A DNA stretch of 64,000 bases from Medicago truncatula (GCF_003473485.1 NC_053049.1:15500001-15564000); one strand, 5' to 3'. Shown: positions 35,401 to 46,173, counted from the stretch's first letter. Notes: generated by a model from the sequence alone, not told the origin. Program-made: numbers and translations.

Positions 35401-37728
35401 GAAATTTTTTCCACCTTTTCAGTTTCCCATTGGTATTTTTGTTTTGACGAATTTTCTTGATGCAGTGTCCTCATGATGGTACTTGTCCACTGGTAAAATC
35501 TGGAAAATATTGTCATTTTGTTCAGCGCTTGGAAAGGACATCATCGCAGCGTGCTTACAAGGTTTCTCCTTAATCCATATTTTACTTTTTGTATTGAAGA
35601 GAGTCATGTTGTCCCTGCATTCCTATTTTCTCTTTTCATTGATATTATCACAACCAACTAATTTATGTTCTAAATTTCATCCTATTTCAGCGTTCGAAGG
35701 GTGAACCCTTACGTGGCTTTGAAGATGAAAAATTCTCCTATGTTGTTTTTAGACGAGGCCCAAGACCAAGGCAAGTGTTTTAAATTTCTATTTTTAGAAA
35801 AGGTAAAATGGATTAATAAGCTCTAAACAAAGCACCAGTTGTGTAAGGGGTAGATCAAAGTTTACAATGATACAATGATTTACAACAAAAAAGCACCCGG
35901 GCTATTCAACAAAACAAGCCTTAATCTATAATTTGAGTATATGTTACTCCAAAGCAATTACTCCACATCACCATATAGTGAAAGGCATTCTTGATAATCA
36001 AACTCCCCTGTGATCAGATCAGACTGTATCAGTTCACAAGTTTTAAGATCCATGCATTGCCAATGAACTATCACATAAGGCTTTCAGTCCACCAAATTCC
36101 CATGTGATCGCTAACCACCTCTACTTCAGCTTTAGAAGGTTCATTTATGTTCAGAACCTTTTACATTCGATGTAAATGTTAGTAGGAATTGTCATAACCT
36201 GTAGCCAATCTTGAATTTTGGACATTGAAAATAAGTGTTTTAAATAAATCCTTCATGTTTGAACTTTTTTAGAATACAAATAGGACAACACAAAATGCTG
36301 AGTTCTTTTACGTGAAGTTTAAACAACCCTGTTGATGCATATCACATATTACTTTCTCCTAATTAACTTTTAATTGTTTATGTTTGTTGACATGGAAGAT
36401 TTCTGATTCTTCATTCCCTGACCGTTTAATGGCATAAGAAATGTTCTTTTTTAATGCATAAGAAATGTTTTTGAAGCATTTAATGATATGCTTTCATAGA
36501 GGCGCGAGATGGTGAAATCGTGTGTTTTCAACTGCACAACAAACTCCCTTTACATGGCTTAAAAGTCATAAATTGAATAATTACATAATATTTGATCTCT
36601 ATTTACACGATACAATATGTCTATTCTATACAATAGATTCATGGGTCGTAATATGGCTATTCTATACAATAAATACATGAATCCTAATGTTATTTATCTT
36701 AAACACAATGTAATCCTGATTTTTGTTTCTTCACTGATCCCTTTGACCAGGGAACCTTGGCCCCTTGACGGTATTACATTTGACACTCTGAAGGAGCAGC
36801 AAGCTAAAAGAAATCCAGAGGATCTTGAAATTGACTACGGTACTGTGCTATCTTGTTTTCTGTCAAAATCCTTCAACATAAAGTATGTGGTCTGATATTA
36901 AAATCAGTTTCCTTTCATGATACATGCTCAATAATTTTGAAGAAAACATTCAGTTTAGATTTCTTATTTTCAATAATAATTACAAAGACACTTTTTTTTT
37001 TATTTCCTGTTTTTAAAATGTTGTATTGGAATCAGCAAAAATGATTTAGACTCTGGTTAGAGAAAATGCTTTCTATTTGTAATTATTTTTGTTTTCACCA
37101 TGTTTCCTGTTTTCAAATATTTTTATAGGAAAGAATGAAAATAAATTATTTTCTTTCACTTGTTCTATATACAAATCTTCAAAAAATAAGATGCAGTGTG
37201 AAACCAAGGTAGCATATTTGGTTATTAAAAGGGAAAATAGGAAATAAAAACTTTTCTCTTGTTAAACAGACTTTGAATCTGATATTTTTACGATTTAATT
37301 ATTAGTGAAAACATGAAATTAAAAGAAAGTTTTCTGGAACTGAATTGCAATTGTATTTATTTCTTTTAACTTTTTCAGAGGACTGGTTGAAGTTGCAAGA
37401 AGCTGATGATGATGCTCCACGTGAAGTAGATGCAATAAGAAGATATGAATCTGATGGTTTGGAAACTGACGGGGATGGCGAAGATGATAATGAAGAGGTT
37501 AAGGAAACGGAAGAAGAAACAGAGATCGCTGATCTTGGAGGTGGTTGGGGAAGAATTGTGTTTATGCCTATTAGAAGGGGTAAACAAGTAACTATGAATG
37601 TGTGTAGATCAATCAAAAGAGATGCCTCAGAGGGTGAATTTGCCCGTATGGTTGTAACAAAAAGCAAGAATCCTGCCTTGCATCGTCAAGCCAAGAGATC
37701 TATTTGGGGTGATTTGTGGCCATTTTGA
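31483..37728 (+). CDS. RSM22: Rsm22/METTL17-like mitochondrial ribosome assembly protein
   Basis: Homologue of Rsm22/METTL17, a methyltransferase-fold, Fe–S-cluster protein that helps assemble the mitochondrial small ribosomal subunit. A leader exon probably ends at 30666. Coding exons: 31483-31618, 31715-31980, 32513-32586, 32691-32785, 33828-33925, 34705-34788, 35112-35192, 35287-35370, 35466-35561, 35691-35770, 36751-36839, 37379-37728. They sum to 1533 nt and encode 510 aa, with phases consistent throughout. Visible features: VPLPLRRAIKKYL, the SAM-fold motif VLDFGAGTGS, the ASYVLGEIPS segment, VLVEPGTPHGS, and cysteines CPHDGTCPLVKSGKYC suited to a [4Fe-4S] cluster. The intron after 35770 uses a GC donor. 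Exon 12 encodes an acidic tract (about ETDGDGEDDNEEVKETEEE) before a conserved end, WGDLWPF. Mitochondrial import is inferred from the family. Confidence 0.92.
32423..32475. repeat. Compound CT/GT microsatellite
   Basis: (CT)n broken by CATT, then (TG)n. It lies just upstream of METTL17 coding exon 3, about 37 bases before the acceptor, and may form part of an extended polypyrimidine tract. Confidence 0.9.
34339..34611. mobile_element. Stowaway-type MITE in METTL17 intron
   Basis: Termini ATCCCTCCGTTTCAAAATGA and, at the right end, TCATTTTGAAACGGAGTGAG are inverted copies and match the Stowaway (Tc1/mariner) consensus CTCCCTCCGTTTC. A TA dinucleotide flanks each side. Length 273 bases, no coding content. 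Confidence 0.8.
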
Positions 37729-38349
37729 AGCAAGATCATTTGTGTTAGTTTTTTTTTTTTTTTTTTCATTTATTATTGTGCCTCTTTTATAAGTATGAGT
37801 GTTTAAGGGCCATGCCTTAATTGATATAAGAAATTTCTCATTATATATATTTTTTAGGAAGTAGCTCTTCTCATTACATGCATGATAAAGAGATTAGCAT
37901 TTTAGGTGAACATGAAGATGTTTTAGTTGTCAAAAGATATATTAGTCTTTCTATTTGTGAAAATGAATGGATAGCATGGAGTAAATTTTCCCTCAAACTT
38001 TTATTTCATAGGTTTGACAATCAGTTTTCAATAATGTCCAAAGTGAAGATTTAAAAGCTTATAAAAATGGGTGAAGATTTGAGAATCTGTTGTCTTCTTT
38101 TAAGGGTGCATTGTCATAGAAAAACTACACAATGTTGCACATTTAGATTTAGATTTGAATACATTCATGCAAGTTCCTCGTGATGCATTTTTAATTCAAT
38201 TGGTTTGCTACTTCAATTAACGGATGGACAAGAAACAAGCCAACTAGACAAAGTAACCATGATTATGAGCAACTAATCCTGTCATTTTCTAGAGAACAAA
38301 ATGGGTGGTGAATGTCTCAATATTTATATCTTTTTCAAGGTTTTTGGTG

Positions 38350-38505
38350 TTGATCAAATTTAATCCAACCTATAAACTCTGTTCAAAATGATTTTCAAGC
38401 TAAAGACAATGCTGTTGTTGTTGCCAACAGTATACCAAGATCTGGCATCACTTGGTTGAAAGCACTTACGTTTGGCATCATTTATCCTCCTCCTTAAAGG
38501 ATCGT
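38350..38505 (+). pseudogene. Sulfotransferase fragment (PAPS-binding region), plus strand
   Basis: Translation gives NDFQAKDNAVVVANSIPRSG then ITWLKALTFG, matching the 5'-phosphosulfate-binding region (PKSGTTWLRAL) of cytosolic sulfotransferases encoded on the minus strand at 42.8-46.2 kb. Only about 50 codons are present. It is in opposite orientation to its relatives, so rearrangement is implied. Confidence 0.7.
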
Positions 38506-38851
38506 TACTTTTCCATTCAACCGATTATTTGGTCTACGTTTTTTTTAATGGAAATATATAAAGAGAAATACATGAAATACTCCAAACAACTACAATGAAG
38601 ATCAACAACTAGAAACAATCCTATATGAGAAAAACATGAACATTAAAATACAATACACTAAAAGCAAAAGCCAAAACAAACACCAAACAATGAGGATGAA
38701 GCATAAGAAAGGTGGCAAGTAGCCACCCTATAGCTAACGAATACCTCTTTATTCTGCAAAAGAAAAGAACCAACATTTGTGCCATGCATGTTGATTATTT
38801 GATAATGTTAATAGTGTGACTCTCTAAGTGGCTCATTGGTCCGCTTAACTT

Positions 38852-39312
38852 TTAATCCACAATTTTGGATAGTTTTTCTTCCATTGAAGGGGAAAGGTAA
38901 TTTTTCCAATCTCCTACTTTGGCCTTTCGAAAGAAGAATTTGTTCCCAACATATGACCGCATGAATCCAGATTTATTTACCTCCAATTCCTTCATCGTTT
39001 CAAAACAACATAAATTGATTATGTTTTCTACCACTTTTTTAGATTCCTCTTCTTGAGTGAAAGAATAGCCCAAAAATGTTGCAAGTCTAGTGACATGAAA
39101 AATTGGATCTTCTTTAAGTTCTTCATATTTCAAAAATAAAATTTTGTCTGGACTAGTCATACTTTCTTTCAAGTAACCTAAAGTATGCTCCCAAAATGAA
39201 CCAAATGGAGTTACCCCATTACAAAAACTTTCAAAAGTTTCCTTTAAGCTTACAATTTGTAAAGATGGATGTTTTGACCTTATTTTATTAACGAAACTCC
39301 AATATGACACAA
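38852..39312 (-). pseudogene. Cytosolic sulfotransferase, C-terminal half
   Basis: Minus-strand frame with VSYWSFVNKIRSKHPS, GVTPFGSFWEHTLGYL, KILFLKYEELKEDP and the C-terminal KVGDWKNYLSPSMEEKLSKI. It covers the second half of a plant SULT-family enzyme, which moves sulfate from PAPS to hydroxyl groups of small molecules. The N-terminal half with the PKSGTTWL motif is missing. At 39312 the sequence switches to a Copia fragment. The frame ends at a TAA a few codons before the usual C terminus. It is a host gene remnant, not functional. Confidence 0.82.
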
Positions 39313-40235
39313 AAGTAAGCCAAGATTAATTGTTCCACTGGTGGATTTTCTTTCAATTCTATCCTCAACATAGTCAGCATCAAAGAATCTAACAAGCTTA
39401 TAATCTTGGGATTCCGTATAAAGTAAGCCAAGATTAATTGTTCCTTTTAGATACTGAAGATTATCTTAACAACAATTAAATGAGATTCTCTAGGACCTGA
39501 TTGGAATTTTGCACACAAACATACACTAAACAAAATACCAGATCTATAATATGTTTGATAAAGTAGAAAATATATCATACCGCTGTTTCAAAATTGTTCT
39601 TATAAGGAGGCTTAACAACTAAGTCTCAGACATCATTTCTTTGGAACTGATTCAACTCTTCTTATATAACTACATTACTACAATCCATTCATCATATGAA
39701 AATGCTTCATCAACAAAAGTGGGTTCAATCATCAAAAACAGTCCCAACATTGAATGTTCATCTCTGAATGCTGATCTTGTCTTTAGATGAGTGTCTTTGT
39801 TCCTAAAGATTAGCTCTTCATGGATGTGAAAACTTGTACTTGAATGTTCTTCTATGTGTGCTTCAGAGTTTGCACTAGCTTCTGAACCATCATAAGCACC
39901 AATAAATTCTAAAGCTTGTTCAGATTCTAAAGCATCTTCAGTGATCTAAATCTCGGCAAAATTTTCAACTAGCTCTGATATTTTATTTTTAGGTTTTTTG
40001 TCATCAAATTTGATGTGTATTGATTCTTCAACCATGTTAGTTTTAAAATTATACACTTTATATGCCTTTGAGCGTTCAGAGTATCCTAAGAAGATACCCT
40101 TATGAGCTTTGACATCAAATTTTTTAGATAGACCTTATTGTTTAAGATGTAACATGTACATCCAAACTGATGAAAAGTAAACGATACTTAGTTTCTTTCC
40201 TTTAAAAGAGTTCACATGAAGAGTCCATCCTTAGA
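39313..40235 (-). mobile_element. Copia-type LTR retrotransposon fossil, pol fragment
   Basis: Minus-strand translation recalls the region after integrase (KFDVKAHKGIFLGYSERSKA) and the RNase H-side part of Copia pol (KGTINLGLLY then DYKLV). Most of the reverse transcriptase lies outside the retained pieces. No LTRs are visible. It is a broken fragment wedged between a sulfotransferase remnant and the METTL17 duplicate. A direct repeat of about 24 bases (containing AAGCCAAGATTAATTGTTCC) occurs at 39312 and 39421. Confidence 0.7.
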
Positions 40236-40243
40236 AGTTTTGT

Positions 40244-42045
40244 TCAATTGCCAAACATAACTTGTTTGAACAAGATACTCAATTGCCCAAGATACTTAAA
40301 ATTAAAGCACGGTGCTATCTTTTTGTATTGTATACGTGTTTTGTAAGTTGGCAATTTTGGTATTGCTCTATTGGATGTATAACCAAAGCTATGTTTTGGA
40401 GGGTGCTGCAGTGGTCTTCGTATTGAGTGAAATCTTGAAGATAGCATAATAACAATGACTTCCCTATATTCAAATAGTAAACAAATTTAGTCACTTTTTT
40501 CCATTCAATTTTTAAATTTATATTGACACAAACTAAACAGTTCAGCTGAATTCGTTTTGTATGTTCAGTTTCGTTTTGTATGTGATCAGATCAGACTGTA
40601 TCAGTTCACAAGTCTTGAGCATTACTAATCCATGCATTGCCAATGAACTATCACATAAGGCTTTCATTCCACCAAATTCCCATGTGATTGCTAACCACCT
40701 CTACAGCTTTAGAAGGTTCATTTATGTTCAGAACCTTTTACATTCGATGTAAATGTTAGTAGGAATTGTCACAACTGTAGCCAATCTTGAATTTTGGACA
40801 TTGAAAATAAGTGTTTTAAATAAATACTTCATGTTTGAACTTTTTCAGAGTACAAATAGGACAACACAAAATGAAAATAACTTATTTTCTTTCACTTGTT
40901 CTATATACAAATCTTCAAAAAATAAGTTGTAGTGTGAAACCAAGGTAGCATATTTGGTTATTAACAGTGAAAATAGGAAATACAAGCTTTCCTCTTGTTA
41001 AATAGACTTTTGTTCCCGTAATTTTAGCTCAGTTGGTAGGAACAATGCATAATATACATAAGGTTAGGGTTCAAACCCCGACCACAAAAAAAAAAAACAA
41101 AAAAACTGACTTTTAGTGTGATATTTTTACAATTTATAACTATTAGTGAAAACACGAAATTAAAAGAAAATGTTTTCTGGAACTGAATTGCAATTTGTAT
41201 TTATTTCTTGTAACTTTTTCAGAGGACTGGTTGAAGTTGCAAGAAGCTAATGATGATGTTCCACGTGAAGTAGATGTAGTAAGAAGATATGAATATGATC
41301 AGAGTCGTTCCTACGAATCTGAAGGCTCTGCTCTGTAAGTGAAAAAAAGTCCGTAATAAAATAAAAACGTATTTTATTTTTAAAAGAACAATGTTCTATT
41401 TAAATTTTTTAAAAGATAAATATAAAGTGTTGTATATATGCGATACACCCAAATGTGAAAATCACTATCGTATACATGAGGAACCTCAAACCACCCTTCC
41501 AAAAAAACCCACCTAACACCAAAAGTAAGAGGACCCAATTCTAATAGGCCTAAAACAAGACAACAGAAGAGGAAAAGGAAATCAAATCGGAGAAGAAGAA
41601 AAGGAAAGTCTGATAGAGTGATGGTGATGGAACGCGTGGTATCAGAGAGAAAAATAATAAGGAATTTTTTATTTAGTGGGGAAGTACTTAGTAGTACTAC
41701 TGAGCTATACAATTTTTTTTTTTCTGAGGCCCAACTCCATTGAGCTCTTTGCGTATCCCAAGGTCCGACCCTAAATCTGATGGTTTGGAAACTGATGGGG
41801 ATGGCGAAGATGATAATGAAATGGAAGAATAAACACAGATCGCTGATCTTGGAGGTGGTTGGGCCAGAATTTGTTCATGCCTATTAGAAGGGGTAAACAA
41901 GTAACTATGAATGTGTGTAGATCAATCAAAAGAGATGTCTCAAAGGGTGAATTTGCACGTATGGTTATAACAAAGAGCAAGAATCCTGCATTGCATCGTC
42001 AAGCCCAGAAAGCCATTTGGGGTGATTTGTGGCCATGTTGATGCA
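40244..42045 (+). pseudogene. Partial METTL17 duplicate, mostly intron pieces plus last exon
   Basis: Blocks match the parent gene in order: 40250-40450 matches intron sequence near 32800-33020, 40475-40560 matches near 34180-34270, 40570-40875 matches near 36005-36295, and 40875-41220 matches near 37135-37378. The last coding exon follows from 41221. The exons between these blocks are absent. The exon copy is split by about 470 bases of unrelated sequence (about 41297-41770) and carries an in-frame TAA before the conserved end, which reads WGDLWPC. It lacks a promoter, the 5' exons and the methyltransferase core, so it is a pseudogene. The 3' flank matches the parent's to about 42475. Confidence 0.85.
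41011..41096 (+). repeat. tRNA-derived short repeat inserted in METTL17 duplicate
   Basis: A-box-like TTTAGCTCAGTTGGTAGG, linker ACAATGCATAATATACATAAG, B-box-like GGGTTCAAACCC and an A-run. The parental intron has no such insert at the equivalent site (around 37270). GACTTT-like sequence flanks both sides. Confidence 0.75.
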
Positions 42046-42807
42046 ATATCATTTGTGTTAGTTTTATTTTTCATTTATTATTGTGCCTCTCTTGTATGTA
42101 TGAGTGTTTAAGGGCCATGCCTGAATTGGAATAAGAAATTTTTCATTATATATGATATTTTTTTAGGAAGCAGCTCTTCTCATTATAGGCATGATAAATG
42201 GACTAGTATTATAGGTGAAAATGAAGATATTTTAGTTGTATAAAGATAGTTTGACTTTCTATTTGTTAAAATGAATAAACAAAATTTGGTAAATTTTCCT
42301 TCAAACACTCATTTCATAGGTTGAAAATCAATGATGAATAATGTCCATGGTAAATAAAAATAGAAAAGCTAATAAAAAGGGTGTAGATTAAAGAATCTTT
42401 AATATCTTCTTTTTTAAGGGTGCATTGGCATAGAAAAACATTGCACATTTAGACTAGAATACATTCACACGAGGATTTAATATCTTCTTGTGGTGTATTG
42501 TTAATCACAATGCAATCATTTAATCTGTGAATTTGTTCCTTTTTTTGAATTCAATGTTTATCAAGGTGATATCTTTGCTCAAATGCGAAGAAGCTTTTGT
42601 CTCTTTTTCTATGTAAAGGAAATAATATGAAGTTTAGGAAAGCTCAAAAGAAACCATTAACCAGGTCATTAAACACACTTTTACATTCAACTGATTTATT
42701 TAATCTAGCATACACTATTTTTTAATGGCAATATATATAAAGAGAAATACGTGAAATACATCAAACTTAAATCTAACCAGCCAAATACATCAAAACACCA
42801 AACAATG
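42046..42807. other. Duplicated METTL17 3' flank
   Basis: To about 42475 this matches 37740-38180 (GAGTGTTTAAGGGCCATGCC is shared). Near 42700-42810 it resembles 38530-38700 (AAAGAGAAATAC, CACCAAACAATGAGGAT). So a stretch reaching from METTL17 into the sulfotransferase remnant was copied. Confidence 0.6.
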
Positions 42808-43352
42808 AGGATCAAGCATGACACAAAAGTATCAAATGACACAAAAGTATCAAATGGATTTCTACTTATATAAACTATCTTACAATTAGACTCTTGAATC
42901 GACTTGGCAAGTGAAGAAAATGGAATGTGAGTCCCAAATATCCTTGGTTCAATTATTTTTGATATAGGAATTTGGTCCTTCATATCAGCAGCATAAAGAT
43001 TACGTTCAATGGAAGGCACTAGTTTATGTATAATGGATTTAAGTAATGGATGATTCTCAAAGGAGTATTGATTGCGATTTACAATTGTAAATGTAAGTGC
43101 TCTCAACCAAGTGGTGCCTGATTTTGGTAAGCTTGCAACAACAATATCACTATCTTTGGCTTGAAAATGATTTTGAAAAGAGATTATAGGTTGGATCAAA
43201 TTTGATGGACACCAAAAACATTGAAAATATAAATTTTGGGACAATATCCATGCATTTTCTTTAGGAAGTGAGAGGATCACCTGCTTATTGTCTTGTTGGT
43301 TTTCTTCTTGTCCATCCTTTGATTGCTCTTCAATTAAATGTGTAGAATTCAT
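42808..43352 (-). pseudogene. Cytosolic sulfotransferase, N-terminal half
   Basis: Starts at ATG 43352 (MNSTHLIEEQSKDGQ). The frame runs through LSLPKENAWILSQNLYFQ, the PAPS-binding ASLPKSGTTWLRALTF, SIERNLYAADM, FGTHIPFSSLAKS and the 3'-phosphate-binding SRNPFDTFVS. There an 18-base tandem duplication (42820-42837 and 42838-42855) precedes loss of the rest of the enzyme. One residue is missing in the IVYISRN strand compared with the 45.5-46.2 kb copy (IVVYISRN). Plant sulfotransferase genes are usually intronless, so no missing exon is expected. A truncated remnant. Confidence 0.82.
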
Positions 43353-43369
43353 TGAAGGAGAACTGATTT

Positions 43370-43575
43370 TGATAGTCACTAGTGTGATGAATATTTTGTT
43401 CTTCCACAAGCTATTATTTATAGGAACAGTATATAAGTGGTTTGCGGTAAAGTAAACAACTTGATAACATGATATGTAGAAGAAAATTACTGTTTTTGGA
43501 GTAATGGAATCTGTATGTGATTCCCCACATTTATTTGGAGTGGTGACTGATTTGACACAACATAATATGTATGTC
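43370..43575. other. Sulfotransferase 5' flank
   Basis: AT-rich upstream region of the sulfotransferase remnant, with an imperfect first copy of the CATTTATTTGGAGTGGT motif found in the tandem repeat. Promoter elements cannot be assigned. Confidence 0.35.
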
Positions 43576-43580
43576 CTAAT

Positions 43581-43762
43581 ATTGACACAACATAATAATA
43601 CAACTCATATTTATTTGGTGGTTAGTTTCTTTGTTTGTCATAATATCTATGTCCTATTATTGACACAACATAATAATACAACCCATATTTATTTGGTGGT
43701 TAGTTTCTTTGTTTGTCATAATATGTATGTCCTATAATTGACACAACATAATAATACAATCT
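43581..43762. repeat. 78-base tandem repeat, about 2.3 copies
   Basis: ATTGACACAACATAATAATA begins at 43581, 43659 and 43737, an exact 78-base spacing. The units share CATATTTATTTGGTGGTTAG and TTTCTTTGTTTGTCATAATA. It lies 0.2-0.4 kb upstream of a sulfotransferase remnant. Confidence 0.88.
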
Positions 43763-44520
43763 AATCTTCATCTGAATGAATCAAACACTGTTATTGGAGT
43801 GGTGACTGATTTGAATTTGAAGAAATATAGTGTTGGATGATTTGAGAGGGTTTTCGAGTTTTGTGAAATGGAAAAAATGAGTTGCTAGTTATGCTTGAAA
43901 AGAACGTAACAACAATTAACTGCCGCTAGGACAACCAAAATTAATTGCCGTTGGATACAAAGCAGCAGTTAACTGGAGAAGAGAAATTTTCAAACACTCC
44001 AAACCAGTAAAAAGAAACACAATTCAACCCAAACACATGTCCTCTTCTCTATCTCAATGGAACCACCCACTCTCCATTTTCTCCATCTCCGATTCTGCCA
44101 TTGCTTCTCCCCCATCTCTCAACGTTTAGGAAAAATCTTTTTTTTTTTTTAAGAAGAAACGTTTAGAACAAATCTTCTTTCCCATGTTTCTCACAAATCT
44201 TCACTCTTTTTATACATAGATCATACATTGTTAGTGTGATTTAAACCAGGGTTCGTTCACTTGTCTATGAATTTTCAAATACTATTATTATTTTGTCTAT
44301 TTAAACAATATTAAGCTTTCCGACCAAAAAAAAAAACAATATTAAGCTTTGTGAGTAAAATAGTATGCTTATTGAACCAAATGAAAAATAAAGTCTTTCT
44401 GTCAAAAAGAAAATTGTAAATATAATGAGTGCAATCATATAGCTATCCCAATCAAGTGCACACCAATAATGGATACACTGCACGTAAAAACATGAAAAAC
44501 AGGACCTGCCATGTGATATA
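43763..44520. other. Spacer
   Basis: AT-rich spacer. Near 43915-43975 it contains AATTAACTGCCGC and GCAGTTAACTGG, motifs that recur around 56434-56496. No gene supported. Confidence 0.35.
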
Positions 44521-44528
44521 GCTGACGA

Positions 44529-45031
44529 CACCGACGAAGCTTGAGTAATTTTCAGGGGGGGCCAAATATAAAGAAATTTTTTTAGGCTGAGATTTTTTTT
44601 TAAAAATTAATATATTAAATTTAAGAGTTAAATATGTTTAATCTCTGTAAATCAAGCTTCTAAGGTGTTAAATATATTTATAATTGAATATTTGGTAAAT
44701 AGACTGACAATTTTTTGTTGACGTAAATAAATAAGCTATGTGTATTCAACTACGTCATTTTGTTTGACAGTTGATAAATTTTATTGTTAAAAATGTTTTT
44801 ACTATAGTTGTTTCTAAAGACCGAAATGTCAAAATAAAACAAATAAGTTTATTAATCAAGTAATAATTAGCCTTTTAATTTATGCTAATTTTTTGCAAAT
44901 GAATTTGTTTGAGGTAGCTAAAAATATATTATTGGGGTAGCTAACTATATTAATATACTTAATTATTGAATAAAAATAAAAATTTTGGGGTAGCCAAAGC
45001 TACCACACCAATACAAAGGGATTCGCCCCTG
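44529..45031. mobile_element. hAT-type non-autonomous element
   Basis: Exact 8-base direct repeats GCTGACGA lie at 44521-44528 and 45032-45039. The right end reads GGATTCGCCCCTG, which reverse-complements to the common hAT terminus CAGGGGCGAATCC. The left end CACCGACGAAGC is a weaker match. The interior is AT-rich and non-coding. Confidence 0.65.
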
Positions 45032-45039
45032 GCTGACGA

Positions 45040-45489
45040 GAAAATCCTTTCAACAATAACATCAAATGGATCTAATCCTTTATTGTTTTTATTTAGATCT
45101 AATAGATCTCATTTCACAAAGAGATTATACAACTCCTGTTTCTATGAGAAAGTTTCATTCATTTAATAAATAGTGTATTTAGTCTATATTAAAAATAAAA
45201 TATATCATTTATTAAAAAAATTAAAAAAATAAATTTTATCTTATAATAGAGACTAAAGAAAGTATTTGATTTGAATGTTTTTCTATTTGCCTATAAAAAG
45301 AGTATATTTCTAGTAATCCAAATAAAAAATACATGTTATGCTCTTGTACCAAAAAAAAAATATATAGTATGTTCATAAAAGAATGACTAGACTCATTTTA
45401 GTTTTAGAAAAAAATAGTGATAATGAACATAGTTTTTGAAAAATATAAATACTATTTTTAGTTCATAAAAAAATAATAGTGATGTCTTG
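45040..45489. other. Spacer
   Basis: AT-rich with poly-A tracts. No gene or named repeat seen. Confidence 0.35.
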
Positions 45490-46173
45490 ACATATTTCAA
45501 AAATAAAACTTTGTCTGACCTAGTCATACTTTCTTTCAAGTAACCTAAATTATGCTCCCAAAATGAACCAAATGGAGTAACCCCATTACAAAAACTTTCA
45601 AAAGTTTCCTCTAAGCTTAAAACTGATAAAGATGGATGTTTTGACCTTATTTTATTAACGAAACTCCAATATGACACAAAAGTATCAAATGGATTTCTAC
45701 TTATATAAACTACTATCTTACAATTGGACTCTTGAATTGACTTGGCAAGTGAAGGAAATGGAATGTGAGTCCCAAAAAGCCTTGGTTCAATTATTTTTGA
45801 TAGAGGAATTCGGTCTTTGATATCAGCAGCATAAAGATTACGTTCAATGGAAGGCACTAGTTTATGTATAATGGATTTAAGTAATGAATGATTCTCAAAA
45901 GAGTATTGATTGCGATTTACAATTGTAAATGTAAGTGCTCTCAACCAAGTTGTGCCTGATTTTGGTATCATTGTGTTTGGCTTGGAAATTGTTTTGAAAA
46001 GAGATTATAGGTTGGATCATATTTGATGGACACCAAAAACATTGAAAATATACATTTTGGGACAATATCCATGCATTTTCTTTAGGAAGTGAGAGGATCA
46101 CCTGCTTGTTGTCTTGTTGGCTTGCTTCTTGTCCATCCTTTGATTGCTCTCCCATTAAATGTGTAGAATCCAT
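45490..46173 (-). pseudogene. Cytosolic sulfotransferase, frameshifted and 3'-truncated
   Basis: ATG at 46173 (MDSTHLMGEQSKDGQ). The frame is like the 43352 copy through SFQNNFQAK. A deletion of about 17 bases relative to that copy then shifts the frame and removes the start of the PAPS-binding loop. The other frame continues with PKSGTTWLRALTF, FGTHIPFPSLAKS, VYISRNPFDTFVSYWSF, GVTPFGSFWEHNLGYL and KVLFLKY. After that the C-terminal quarter (EELKEDP onward) is gone. No intact sulfotransferase exists in this window; this is the longest copy. Confidence 0.82.

Noticed and set aside
39312-39445. Target-site duplication of the Copia fragment
   Set aside because: The repeated 24-base string is too long for an LTR-element duplication (5 bases), and one copy lies inside the element's own coding similarity.
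41380-41712. 110-codon minus-strand frame in the exon insert
   Set aside because: Hydrophobic, low-complexity translation without similarity; treated as part of an unidentified insert.
45490-46173. Working sulfotransferase gene
   Set aside because: A frame shift at the PAPS-binding loop and loss of the C-terminal quarter exclude a functional enzyme. Plant members are usually intronless, so splicing does not rescue it.
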